Shown: positions 57,262-63,833, counted from the stretch's first letter. The stretch is 64,000 bases of DNA from a virus (IMGVR_UViG_3300046373_000092:18066-82065); one strand, 5' to 3'. Numbers and translations: made by a program. The notes: generated by a model not told the origin, from the letters alone.

Positions 57262-57290
57262 CTATACGCGCGGGAACATGCCCTATATAT
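57261..57290. repeat. 30-base repeat, copy B
   Basis: Second copy of the element at 54977, in the 3' UTR between the lipoprotein stop and its terminator. Both halves are identical to copy A; central bases differ. Confidence 0.75.
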
Positions 57291-57294
57291 ACAA

Positions 57295-57792
57295 CTATTG
57301 ACAAACTACTTCATTGTTAACAATCTTAAACGAGGCTCTTACCGAGTCTGTTGTCTGGTAGTTAACGTTCTCCGACAACTTACCTAAAAATGTACCATAG
57401 TTATTACTAACCATATATACAGCATAGATACTGTTACCGCTCTTGATTAAGTTCTCATTACTATTACAGATCGGCACTACACTTATTACTTGGTACTTAA
57501 GCATAATTAGAGCATTATTGATGATAGTAAGGTTATTATCTAAAGTTTCTCCTAAGAATCCTGCTGCGGTCTCCAGGTTATTTAAGCGCCCGCCAAAATC
57601 GATCAACACTTCGTCGAAGTTAGTGTTGAAAGCGTCTAATCTAGCCTCTAGAGCAGCTATACGAGCCTCTTGCACTACTTGCATCGCCTTGACCTGGCTA
57701 TCGTCATATTTGTTTTCCTGTAATATAACTTGCGAGTAATCTCTCCCGCACGATGTAACTAATAAAGCAGTAAGTATTACTAATAGTCTCAT
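57295..57792 (-). CDS. Lipoprotein with coiled coil
   Basis: 165 aa. Signal peptide with lipobox VTSC (MRLLVILTALLVTSCGRDYS), a coiled coil at about 30-100 (ARIAALEARLDAFNTNFDEV) and a C-terminal beta region with two Cys. Exported to the envelope; might act in superinfection exclusion, by analogy only. Confidence 0.6.
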   Translation of the reverse strand: MRLLVILTALLVTSCGRDYSQVILQENKYDDSQVKAMQVVQEARIAALEARLDAFNTNFDEVLIDFGGRLNNLETAAGFLGETLDNNLTIINNALIMLKYQVISVVPICNSNENLIKSGNSIYAVYMVSNNYGTFLGKLSENVNYQTTDSVRASFKIVNNEVVCQ

Positions 57793-57822
57793 ATAGTGCC
57801 CCTCTTGTTTAGTGTTTATATT

Positions 57823-58272
57823 CTATTCAGCTAGCTTGTAGTTCGCGCAAAATGGGTAATTAACCATACAAAATTTTAGGTTCTTACCAGTAGTTTTGTA
57901 CGTGTATCTCTCTTTAGATAGGTCTCTACACAGAGGGTTTGAAGCGCCCACATACGCAAGGTGTCCGAATTGAAACGTCCCCTCTGATTCAGTGCCTTCG
58001 AATAGAGAGTGTCCAAGCGCTACACCGTTAACGTTGCCGCTGTTACCATAACTACCATCGCAAAATTCAACTTCTTCTTGGACATTTAGTTGTGACTCTG
58101 AAAAGTCAAGTTCATCTAAGCCGTGTAGTCCAGTGCCTGGTTCAACCACTACGTACTTGTTAAAGATAGATGCATTCGGGATAGGCGCGGGTACTGGTGT
58201 ATTATACGCAGTCTCTTCTTTTTTGCCGCATGATGCGAGTACTAGAGCAGTGATAAGTAGTAATGTTTTCAT
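57823..58272 (-). CDS. Lipoprotein
   Basis: 149 aa. Signal peptide and lipobox LASC (MKTLLLITALVLASCGKKEE), a Pro-rich linker (NTPVPAPIPNASIF) and a C-terminal domain with four Cys (about 70, 116, 134, 142) that could form disulfides in the periplasm. Paired with the lipoprotein downstream. Confidence 0.6.
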   Translation of the reverse strand: MKTLLLITALVLASCGKKEETAYNTPVPAPIPNASIFNKYVVVEPGTGLHGLDELDFSESQLNVQEEVEFCDGSYGNSGNVNGVALGHSLFEGTESEGTFQFGHLAYVGASNPLCRDLSKERYTYKTTGKNLKFCMVNYPFCANYKLAE

Positions 58273-58290
58273 AAAATCCCCTCGTTACTT

Positions 58291-58308
58291 GTTACCGTCA
58301 TGGTAACT
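58291..58308 (-). promoter_or_regulatory. Leader hairpin before the lipoprotein gene
   Basis: GTTACC-ATGAC-GGTAAC on the - strand, about 20 bases before the ribosome site GAGGGG. No T-run. Similar leader hairpins precede 46577 and 63896. Position accurate to a few bases. Confidence 0.45.
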
Positions 58309-58314
58309 ATTATT

Positions 58315-58521
58315 TTATTCGTTTGATGCTTGAAGCGGAATGAATACCGCTACATTTAGGTTACAGTCTAGCATTACAGCTTTAGCTCGTTGCATAGCTC
58401 TGTAGTGCTCTATTAAGCCGCTAGCACCGTAGATTGATAGCCACGTCATATAAAGTGACGTTGCGCTCTCTAGTCGTTCAGATTGATCTAAAAACTCTTC
58501 GAAGCTATTTAAGTCACTCAT
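58315..58521 (-). CDS. Hypothetical small protein with a poly-G leader
   Basis: 68 aa, acidic start (MSDLNSFEEFLDQSERLESA) and a helical body (GLIEHYRAMQRAKAVML). A run of ten G (58535-58526 on the - strand) lies just before the start and would act as ribosome site. Confidence 0.45.
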   Translation of the reverse strand: MSDLNSFEEFLDQSERLESATSLYMTWLSIYGASGLIEHYRAMQRAKAVMLDCNLNVAVFIPLQASNE

Positions 58522-58534
58522 AGTACCCCCCCCC

Positions 58535-58729
58535 CTAAATAATCTCTACCTTATAACCAGCATCCACTAGGCAGTTCACAGCCTCTTTGAAGTTGCCTAA
58601 GCGGTACTCACCTCGAATCATGCATAGCTTAAGCTGTAGGGCTATTTCACCATGTTTAGAGTCGGAGTTTAGAGATTCCGCTGTAACGAGTAGTGCCATT
58701 GCATTTCTGATATCATATTGGTTAATCAT
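58535..58729 (-). CDS. Hypothetical small helical protein
   Basis: 64 aa. YDIRNAMALLVTAESLNSDS and LGNFKEAVNCLVDAGYKVEI look like a TPR-like helical pair (GEYRLGNFKEAVNCL). Its stop runs into the poly-C tract. Confidence 0.45.
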   Translation of the reverse strand: MINQYDIRNAMALLVTAESLNSDSKHGEIALQLKLCMIRGEYRLGNFKEAVNCLVDAGYKVEII

Positions 58730-58739
58730 AAAATTACTC

Positions 58740-59108
58740 CTATTTAGTAAGTATTAATAGACTATTTAACTTATTTTTTAGAGCTGTAATTTTTTCTTCT
58801 AGTTCAGAAGTAGCGTTTGCAATCATGTCCTCTAAATGACCCCCGGTATAAAAATCCGAAAAGCTTTCATAGGAACAACATCCTAAGTAGTCAGTCCCTT
58901 CAACTTTGTCAATTCCTATATATCTAACAGTGATTGCGGCACAGAACCATCTTGAGGCACTAACACCACCACTAGCAAACTCAATATCATCTTTAAATTC
59001 AAAATGATCTTTTGGATCGCTATGCTCTGGCAACGCCTCAAAAATTATTTCAAGAAATTCGTTAGTTGGATGTCTCATTGTTTCGCTGTATAAATTGTTC
59101 TTGTCCAT
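58740..59108 (-). CDS. Hypothetical protein
   Basis: 122 aa. N-terminal phrase HPTNEFLEIIFEALPEHSDP, central Gly/Ser/Cys segment (TDYLGCCSYESFSDFY) and a C-terminal coiled coil (TSELEEKITALKNKLNSLLI). Has its own promoter; unrecognised. Confidence 0.5.
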   Translation of the reverse strand: MDKNNLYSETMRHPTNEFLEIIFEALPEHSDPKDHFEFKDDIEFASGGVSASRWFCAAITVRYIGIDKVEGTDYLGCCSYESFSDFYTGGHLEDMIANATSELEEKITALKNKLNSLLILTK

Positions 59109-59128
59109 TCCCTACCTCTCTTAATTAC

Positions 59129-59156
59129 AGTTTACTCTCATTAAAAATAATGTCAA
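59129..59156 (-). promoter_or_regulatory. Sigma70-like promoter, TTGACA-16-TAAACT
   Basis: On the - strand TTGACA (59156-59151), 16 bases, TAAACT (59134-59129), 21 bases before the start at 59108. Confidence 0.6.
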
Positions 59157-59159
59157 GCG

Positions 59160-59273
59160 TTAAATTGACGCATGAGCAGCTATTGCAATAAACATGCTGC
59201 AAGTTATGATAATTGCAAACATTACAGCGTTTAGAGTAATTGAAGTGTCTAAGGTCTTTGTTACTGCTTTCAT
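59160..59273 (-). CDS. Tiny membrane protein
   Basis: 37 aa by hand translation: MKAVTKTLDTSITLNAVMFA, then IIITCSMFIAIAAHASI. One membrane segment at the C-terminal half. Has a promoter upstream. Confidence 0.5.
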   Translation of the reverse strand: MKAVTKTLDTSITLNAVMFAIIITCSMFIAIAAHASI

Positions 59274-59311
59274 TTTATTTCTCCATGTTGTTTTACGTTG
59301 AGGACTTAACT

Positions 59312-59340
59312 GTTATACCTAACGCAAACCATTACGTCAA
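59312..59340 (-). promoter_or_regulatory. Sigma70-like promoter, TTGACG-17-TATAAC
   Basis: On the - strand TTGACG (59340-59335), 17 bases, TATAAC (59317-59312), 39 bases before the start at 59273. Confidence 0.6.
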
Positions 59341-59352
59341 GAGCTATGTAAT

Positions 59353-59604
59353 TTATTCAATTTCCCAGTCAACTAGCTCTAAGTAGTTGGCGTCACCGTA
59401 AGTGTCGCATACGAAAGTGAGATGCATCTTATCGTTAGAAGCGAATAGTTCGCCATTCCCATAACTAAATGAAATGTCGTCGTGAGAGCATTCGTTTAGC
59501 TCACCGTATGTTTCTGTCTTAATATCTCCATGATCTTTTTTACACCCTAAGAAAAATGCTTCGAGGGCTTGGGCTTTAAATTTTTCTAAATCTGTTGGAC
59601 TCAT
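59353..59604 (-). CDS. Hypothetical protein
   Basis: 83 aa from the ATG at 59604 (behind GAGGTAATT). MSPTDLEKFKAQALEAFFLG then an acidic beta-rich domain with three Cys. A longer start is rejected because it overlaps a membrane-protein gene in another frame. Confidence 0.5.
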   Translation of the reverse strand: MSPTDLEKFKAQALEAFFLGCKKDHGDIKTETYGELNECSHDDISFSYGNGELFASNDKMHLTFVCDTYGDANYLELVDWEIE

Positions 59605-59606
59605 AA

Positions 59607-59762
59607 TTACCTCACTAAGTTTAGCACTGTGCTTAAGATTGCAGTTATCACTCTCAGGATGCCCTCGATGATAGCCTTCACAAACTCCACTACCACAATA
59701 GCTACTAACCATATTACTGGATAGAACATTATACATAGAATAAATATTAGTAGTAGGTTCAT
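59607..59762 (-). CDS. Small membrane protein
   Basis: 51 aa by hand translation: MNLLLIFILCIMFYPVIWLV then AIVVVEFVKAIIEGILRVIT. Strongly hydrophobic. It overlaps a second frame that is probably not translated. Confidence 0.5.
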   Translation of the reverse strand: MNLLLIFILCIMFYPVIWLVAIVVVEFVKAIIEGILRVITAILSTVLNLVR

Positions 59763-59771
59763 ATTGTTTTC

Positions 59772-59904
59772 CTAGTTGTCGTATACAGTTACTTTAAAAG
59801 ATTCGCCATTGGACTTACGAATGTTAACGTCAGCATAGAGTCCAGAAGTCACCATGTTGTGATTCATTTAGATTGATTGAAGTCTTATAAATTGTTCTAC
59901 CCAT
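59772..59904 (-). pseudogene. Frame-disrupted small gene
   Basis: From the ATG at 59904 the - strand reads MGRTIYKTSINLNESQHGDF and stops after 24 codons. Another frame continues GLYADVNIRKSNGESFKVTV to a stop at 59772. The interval is 133 bases, one more than a multiple of three. Either a frameshift or two tiny overlapping ORFs. Confidence 0.4.
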
Positions 59905-59931
59905 ACTTTCCTCACTTGTTTGTTATACTGT

Positions 59932-59953
59932 TATAGTTGCACTACCCATGCCA
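59932..59953. repeat. 22-base repeat, copy 2 (TATAGTTGCA...CATGCCA)
   Basis: TATAGTTGCACTACCCATGCC with a final A, matching 56837-56858 outside the central 5 bases. Confidence 0.6.
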
Positions 59954-59956
59954 TAA

Positions 59957-59985
59957 CACTAAGCTACTAAAATAATTCAGTCAAG
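59957..59985 (-). promoter_or_regulatory. Weak sigma70-like promoter, TTGACT-17-TAGTGT
   Basis: On the - strand TTGACT (59985-59980), 17 bases, TAGTGT (59962-59957). The -10 is poor, but the 22-base repeat follows at once and could carry an activator site. Confidence 0.35.
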
Positions 59986-60648
59986 CATTAAAAACGATTG
60001 TGTAAATTGTATACTGTTTAGACGAAATTGGATTTTCTTCAATGATTTCGCAGTGTACTACGATTGGACACTGTCTAAAGTTTGACAACTAAATACAGCT
60101 ACTTGCAAAGGCACTTAACTTATTGATAGTTTATGACGTGTGAATAGAGTTTGGGCACTGGAACATAACCTTGGACACTTGGTCTATCTAAATTTTAGAC
60201 GTAGCTATGGTCTTAGGAATTGGGCATTGAACATAGTTGCAGCTTTCAATTGGTTATGTATACTAGCGTATACAAAGTAGACAGGTCTTAATGCAAATTT
60301 AAGAGAGTGGTTGTAACATGCTGTTAAAGGAATAACTCTTTGAATAGGCTAGATTTAACTACGTCAATCTTAAAAGCGTAGACATCACTCGACAGCCTAG
60401 TCCGCCACGACAACATATTATGCTTGTCTTGAGATGACGCATAATGTCGTTGGTTGCAAGATGTTAATGGCTAGGAAGGTTAGATAGATGATGTAGGTTA
60501 ATTGCTTTAGAATAGTCTACCTCCTCTCCACTCTCCCAACTTCCCCAATCCCTCCTCCCATATAACGCACGACGTCATCTCTTGAAGTACTCTTCATAAC
60601 GCTAGCCGTTAGTGTCAAATCTAAACATACATATCTTTGGCATGTCCT

Positions 60649-60660
60649 TTGCATATGCAA
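60649..60660. promoter_or_regulatory. Perfect 12-base palindrome TTGCATATGCAA
   Basis: Self-complementary site within the gene-poor stretch; next to TGGCATGTCC, which resembles the complement of the 22-base repeat. Possible protein binding site at an origin. Confidence 0.35.
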
Positions 60661-61347
60661 GACTGATGCCCAAACTACTGTGTCATTTGACGTGGCACGT
60701 TAGTTGCTTACTGCAATGCCTATGCCATGTCGTGTAACGTTAGGGGGGGGTGGTTGTTTTTATTTGTAAGGTTGTAAGTACACACTATGCACACCATTCA
60801 GAACAATCTTAGTATGTGTACGCCATCTGTATTGCGTAATAATTTTGCAGATTCGAGAAGTAACCTTCACCATTGGAGCACTACACATGTAGGTATGTAG
60901 CCGAAGCCTTATGTGCATGCTTCCTAGGTGGCATTCTTAATGTCTGGTGATGTTTTATGCTTGACGTGAGGGGCTGAATGTACGTTAGAAGATATAAAAA
61001 TACTTAAGAAGGTATCTATTTCTCAGATTTGGCAAAGATACATGCGTCAAATCCTAGTAGTGTTTACTATATTACTGTGTTGTCCAAAAGTAATATAACG
61101 CTACATGCCTTATCTGAGGGGATTAGATGGGATTTCCACATCTTAAAGCTACAGGTTGGAGTTGTAGCCGAGCTAGGTATGTCTAAGCTCTTCTGCCGTG
61201 CTGTGCCCCGTTAATTGGTCGGAGTCTCTGGCACCTTAGCCTCTCGTTACCCTCGGCATTGCTGCGTCTTCTGGCGGGTTGGCTAAACCTCTGAATTGGT
61301 GATAGTCCTTCTCGCCTCTCATTTCACAGCTTACGGAGTTACCATCT

Positions 61348-61363
61348 CATATATATTTGTTAA
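61348..61363 (-). promoter_or_regulatory. AT-rich promoter-like motif on the - strand
   Basis: TTAACAAATATATATG read on the - strand (61363-61348), matching the + strand motif at 9875 exactly over 16 bases. It follows the stop of a SxI-ELL gene by one base and points into the gene-poor stretch. Confidence 0.5.
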
Positions 61364-61364
61364 A

Positions 61365-61532
61365 TTACTGAGATATTAAGGATTGGACTATCTGTGAAAG
61401 TAATGCAGTGTCTTTTATGTAAAGATAGTAAGACGGTCTGTACTTATATTCTAAATAAATGTCGGCTCTCGCAGTATACCACTGCAATTCTTTGTAAAGA
61501 GATAATTTAGGGTTCAATCTATACCACCTCAT
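61365..61532 (-). CDS. SxI-ELL family small protein
   Basis: 55 aa by hand translation. N-terminus MRWYRLNPKLSLYKELQWYT, C-terminus YLYIKDTALLSQIVQSLISQ (Ser for Glu). ATGA overlap with the upstream member. Confidence 0.6.
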   Translation of the reverse strand: MRWYRLNPKLSLYKELQWYTARADIYLEYKYRPSYYLYIKDTALLSQIVQSLISQ

Positions 61533-61717
61533 ATCTTCATTACCAATTGCAACACTACCGCCGACCTAACAACTCCGAAGCGGAGATTCAGATAACCCGA
61601 CACGGGCTTTACAAACGACCTACCACCCCGGCTTGCCAATACTATACCTCTAATTTGCGTAGACAAAGACTTATGCCCAAGTAAAGGATAATACATACGT
61701 GATTTAGAAGTTTTCAT
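61529..61717 (-). CDS. SxI-ELL family small protein
   Basis: 62 aa. N-terminus MKTSKSRMYYPLLGHKSLST, C-terminus LNLRFGVVRSAVVLQLVMKI. Strand plus helix, E-L pair replaced by Q-L. Confidence 0.6.
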   Translation of the reverse strand: MKTSKSRMYYPLLGHKSLSTQIRGIVLASRGGRSFVKPVSGYLNLRFGVVRSAVVLQLVMKI

Positions 61718-61890
61718 AAAAACAATGCCTTGAATATATCCGACTTAAGGCTATTGACGTCCAAGCTCAGGAAGTCTGTATACCGATTGGAGTTGTAAGT
61801 CGTTTCATTGAAGTAGGTATCGTAATGCCTCACTCGAATGGGTAGGGCAATAAACAAATTAAACTTACTGTAGTAGGTGTAGAACTTCAC
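61714..61890 (-). CDS. SxI-ELL family small protein, GTG start
   Basis: 58 aa by hand translation from GTG at 61890. N-terminus (V)KFYTYYSKFNLFIALPIRV, C-terminus LSLDVNSLKSDIFKALFL. Confidence 0.65.
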   Translation of the reverse strand: MKFYTYYSKFNLFIALPIRVRHYDTYFNETTYNSNRYTDFLSLDVNSLKSDIFKALFL

Positions 61891-62048
61891 GTCAGTAGCT
61901 CCTGCACTACTTTAGATAGTCCCACTAAACTCTTTATATTCAACACTCTAGGATCTGAAAACTTCGATCCTCTTCCGTGTACGCCCAGCTCATAATTTAG
62001 TTCGAATACTAAAGATCTCTCACGGTTAATCCATAGCCACTCATCCAT
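61887..62048 (-). CDS. SxI-ELL family small protein
   Basis: 53 aa by hand translation. N-terminus MDEWLWINRERSLVFELNYE, C-terminus VLNIKSLVGLSKVVQELLT. GTGA overlap with the next member. Confidence 0.65.
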   Translation of the reverse strand: MDEWLWINRERSLVFELNYELGVHGRGSKFSDPRVLNIKSLVGLSKVVQELLT

Positions 62049-62049
62049 A

Positions 62050-62247
62050 CTATTCTCCAATTAACTCAGCCACAAGTTCTGACAATATTGCTTGCATACA
62101 AACTCTTGTAGTTCCGGCAAGGGGCTTTAAACTCATCCTAGGACTAAAGGTCCTCGTGAATTGAGTGGCGTTCAAGTAGTCATTTTTGTATAGTCGGAGA
62201 TCCGAGAAATAGTACAAGTATAAACAAGATTTGTTTTTTGTACTCAC
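62050..62247 (-). CDS. SxI-ELL family small protein
   Basis: 65 aa. N-terminus MSTKNKSCLYLYYFSDLRLY, C-terminus TTRVCMQAILSELVAELIGE. ATGA overlap with the upstream member. Confidence 0.7.
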   Translation of the reverse strand: MSTKNKSCLYLYYFSDLRLYKNDYLNATQFTRTFSPRMSLKPLAGTTRVCMQAILSELVAELIGE

Positions 62248-62444
62248 GATAAAAGCTCCGTCAGTATTTGTGAATACACCGCTTTCTTTTTGACTGGTAG
62301 CATATTATGTTTCCTAACTTCAGAAGTACTAATAAAACCGTTATCGTCTTCTCGGTCTTCCTGATTGTACCACAACTCACTAATTACAAAACTTCGGCTA
62401 TAGTATCCGTAGTAGTGATCAGGATTTGTTATTTTAATGGTCAC
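62244..62444 (-). CDS. SxI-ELL family small protein
   Basis: 66 aa. N-terminus MTIKITNPDHYYGYYSRSFV, C-terminus LPVKKKAVYSQILTELLS. Confidence 0.7.
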   Translation of the reverse strand: MTIKITNPDHYYGYYSRSFVISELWYNQEDREDDNGFISTSEVRKHNMLPVKKKAVYSQILTELLS

Positions 62445-62607
62445 GCAGCAGCTCCCTAACTATGGGAGAGTTTAAAGCTGCCGCTGCCAACACTAAGTCC
62501 CCCGTCCTTCTAATATAAGTGTTAGGATTTGTATTACCGAGAATAGAATGGGGCTTTCCATTTAGGATAAGATCTGTAATATTTGGAAACCATCTATATC
62601 TTTTCAT
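62434..62607 (-). CDS. SxI-ELL family small protein
   Basis: 57 aa from the ATG at 62607. N-terminus MKRYRWFPNITDLILNGKPH, C-terminus DLVLAAAALNSPIVRELLRD. Confidence 0.7.
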   Translation of the reverse strand: MKRYRWFPNITDLILNGKPHSILGNTNPNTYIRRTGDLVLAAAALNSPIVRELLRDH

Positions 62608-62783
62608 GATAGCAGCTCCCATACTACTGCAGAGGTTAGAGCTGTCTTTTTAATTACAGGGTAACCCCCTGCATGAGTAGTGCCAAAAATTGGATTTAAA
62701 ATTGTAGACCGGTTATTGGTGAACCTCTGTACTTCCCCCATAAGTGAATTTAAGTTCATGTATACCCAATAATCATATCCCAT
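62604..62783 (-). CDS. SxI-ELL family small protein
   Basis: 59 aa from the ATG at 62783 (MGYDYWVYMNLNSLMGEVQR), chosen for a GGGAGAGG ribosome site and family length. C-terminus YPVIKKTALTSAVVWELLS. First gene of this - strand run; its upstream side faces the + strand motif at 62798. Confidence 0.65.
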   Translation of the reverse strand: MGYDYWVYMNLNSLMGEVQRFTNNRSTILNPIFGTTHAGGYPVIKKTALTSAVVWELLS

Positions 62784-62797
62784 CCATCCTCTCCCAC

Positions 62798-62813
62798 TTA
62801 ACAAATATATGTG
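62798..62813 (+). promoter_or_regulatory. AT-rich promoter-like motif TTAACAAATATATGTG
   Basis: Fourth copy, in the divergent gap between the - strand SxI-ELL run and the + strand zinc protein gene, 18 bases before the ATG at 62831. Confidence 0.5.
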
Positions 62814-62830
62814 TAGGGATTGTACCCTCC

Positions 62831-63127
62831 ATGGAGTATTCTAACATGTCTAGTCAAATTTGTAAACACTGTTCTTCAGAAAAAGAAAAGATATTTTTAA
62901 AGACCTATCGATCAGCGGCAGTATACGTAAATGCTAAGGGAGACCGTTGGTACGGCTCTAGGTGCCCAGACTGCTACAAAGACTACAAACTGTCTTACGA
63001 TGCGGCGCGACGCCTTAAGAAGGGTCACATACCCATCGGAGCGCAAATAGCCTGCCCCAAGTGTTCTGCTCCAACTGTTATGGAAAATGGAGGGTGCAAG
63101 TTGTGTACGGATTGTCGTGATAGATAA
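62831..63127 (+). CDS. Zinc-binding protein, four CxxC-type knuckles
   Basis: 98 aa from the ATG at 62831 (an ATG at 62846 is also possible). CKHC near residue 10, CPDC near 44, CPKC near 77 and CTDC near 93 give two or more zinc sites; the middle reads YKDYKLSYDAARRLKKGH. Resembles small phage recombination-endonuclease or zinc-ribbon proteins. Driven by the AT-rich motif just upstream. Confidence 0.5.
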   Translation: MEYSNMSSQICKHCSSEKEKIFLKTYRSAAVYVNAKGDRWYGSRCPDCYKDYKLSYDAARRLKKGHIPIGAQIACPKCSAPTVMENGGCKLCTDCRDR

Positions 63128-63317
63128 TAAGGCACTTCACATCCCGCTTGACAAAATTAATCCATTGAAAAATTTCCGGGAACTCCGCGACTACGATCAG
63201 CTACATTGGTGGATTGAGACGCGTGAGTTCTACTCACGCTATTACATGTTTAGAAATAAATTACAATTGAGAGTGGACACACTCCAATCCCAACTCATTA
63301 CTGCACTAATCGATTAG
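63117..63317 (+). CDS. SxI-ELL family member on the + strand, GTG start
   Basis: 66 aa from GTG at 63117, overlapping the zinc gene end. N-terminus (V)IDNKALHIPLDKINPLKNF (like VAIDNTK of the member at 31473), C-terminus LQLRVDTLQSQLITALID. The only + strand member; it shares the strand LQLRVDTL and S-x-L-hydrophobic helix. It ends 4 bases into the convergent gene. Confidence 0.65.
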   Translation: MIDNKALHIPLDKINPLKNFRELRDYDQLHWWIETREFYSRYYMFRNKLQLRVDTLQSQLITALID

Positions 63318-63508
63318 TACTTCTCTTCAAGTAAATATAGAGTGTCTTTCATTTTTTGAATGGTCTGCTCTAATTCAGAATAAACTTCAGGAGTATCTTC
63401 CCAATTCTGTAACTGATGAAGACAATCCATCAAAATCGCCGCGCAGGATTGATAGCCAACTTTCACAGAAACAGCTTCTTCTTTTCTAATAGAAAAAACA
63501 TTTGACAT
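63314..63508 (-). CDS. Hypothetical helical protein
   Basis: 64 aa from the ATG at 63508 (MSNVFSIRKEEAVSVKVGYQ). Helices CAAILMDCLHQLQNWEDTPE and LEQTIQKMKDTLYLLEEKY. Convergent 4-base overlap with the + strand gene. Unrecognised. Confidence 0.5.
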   Translation of the reverse strand: MSNVFSIRKEEAVSVKVGYQSCAAILMDCLHQLQNWEDTPEVYSELEQTIQKMKDTLYLLEEKY

Positions 63509-63535
63509 AAACGCCCCACACAAATATTATCATTA

Positions 63536-63700
63536 TTAACCCAGATCCCTATGTCTTAGTTCATACCACAGTTGGAAAAAAATAAACGGAACCCCGTAAA
63601 TGAATTGCCAAGAATGTGGCGAATCGAATCCCACTGCACAAATAATAATTCCAATAACCGCTAACATCACATCTCCAAAAAGGGCTGCACCTAAGCACAT
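63536..63700 (-). CDS. Small membrane protein
   Basis: 54 aa by hand translation: MCLGAALFGDVMLAVIGIII, then FIYGVPFIFFQLWYELRHRD. Two hydrophobic segments. A longer frame in the same region is rejected as a shadow. Confidence 0.45.
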   Translation of the reverse strand: MCLGAALFGDVMLAVIGIIICAVGFDSPHSWQFIYGVPFIFFQLWYELRHRDLG

Positions 63701-63804
63701 TTAACGTCTCCGCACCCTTCACGTAAAAGCCCTTGGATCTAAGACCGTAGGAATTCCAGATTATCACACCTCTACTAAAAGTGCAATAGTCAAGTGAAAA
63801 AATG

Positions 63805-63833
63805 TTGCAAAAAATTTCTACCTCAAATACTAT
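63805..63833 (+). promoter_or_regulatory. Sigma70-like promoter, TTGCAA-17-TACTAT
   Basis: TTGCAA at 63805-63810, 17 bases, TACTAT at 63828-63833, 62 bases before the late-type gene at 63896. Confidence 0.6.

Larger units (their letters stand above)
59905..61364. other. Gene-poor stretch of 1.46 kb, candidate structured RNA or origin
   Basis: No convincing CDS on either strand. It contains a 22-base repeat, a palindrome-related site, repeated TTGGACACT/TTGGGCA words (60063-60230), a 12-base perfect palindrome TTGCATATGCAA (60649-60660), an eight-G run (60743) and, at its right end, a - strand promoter-like motif pointing in. The first 150 bases of that - strand transcript are purine-rich and contain nested stems (61236-61286). 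Confidence 0.5.

Noticed and set aside
61029-61214. 61-codon + strand ORF in the gene-poor stretch
   Set aside because: No good ribosome site, odd composition and no neighbour overlap; it looks like chance.
63561-63767. 68-codon - strand ORF
   Set aside because: It overlaps the better-supported membrane protein frame (63536-63700) in a different frame.
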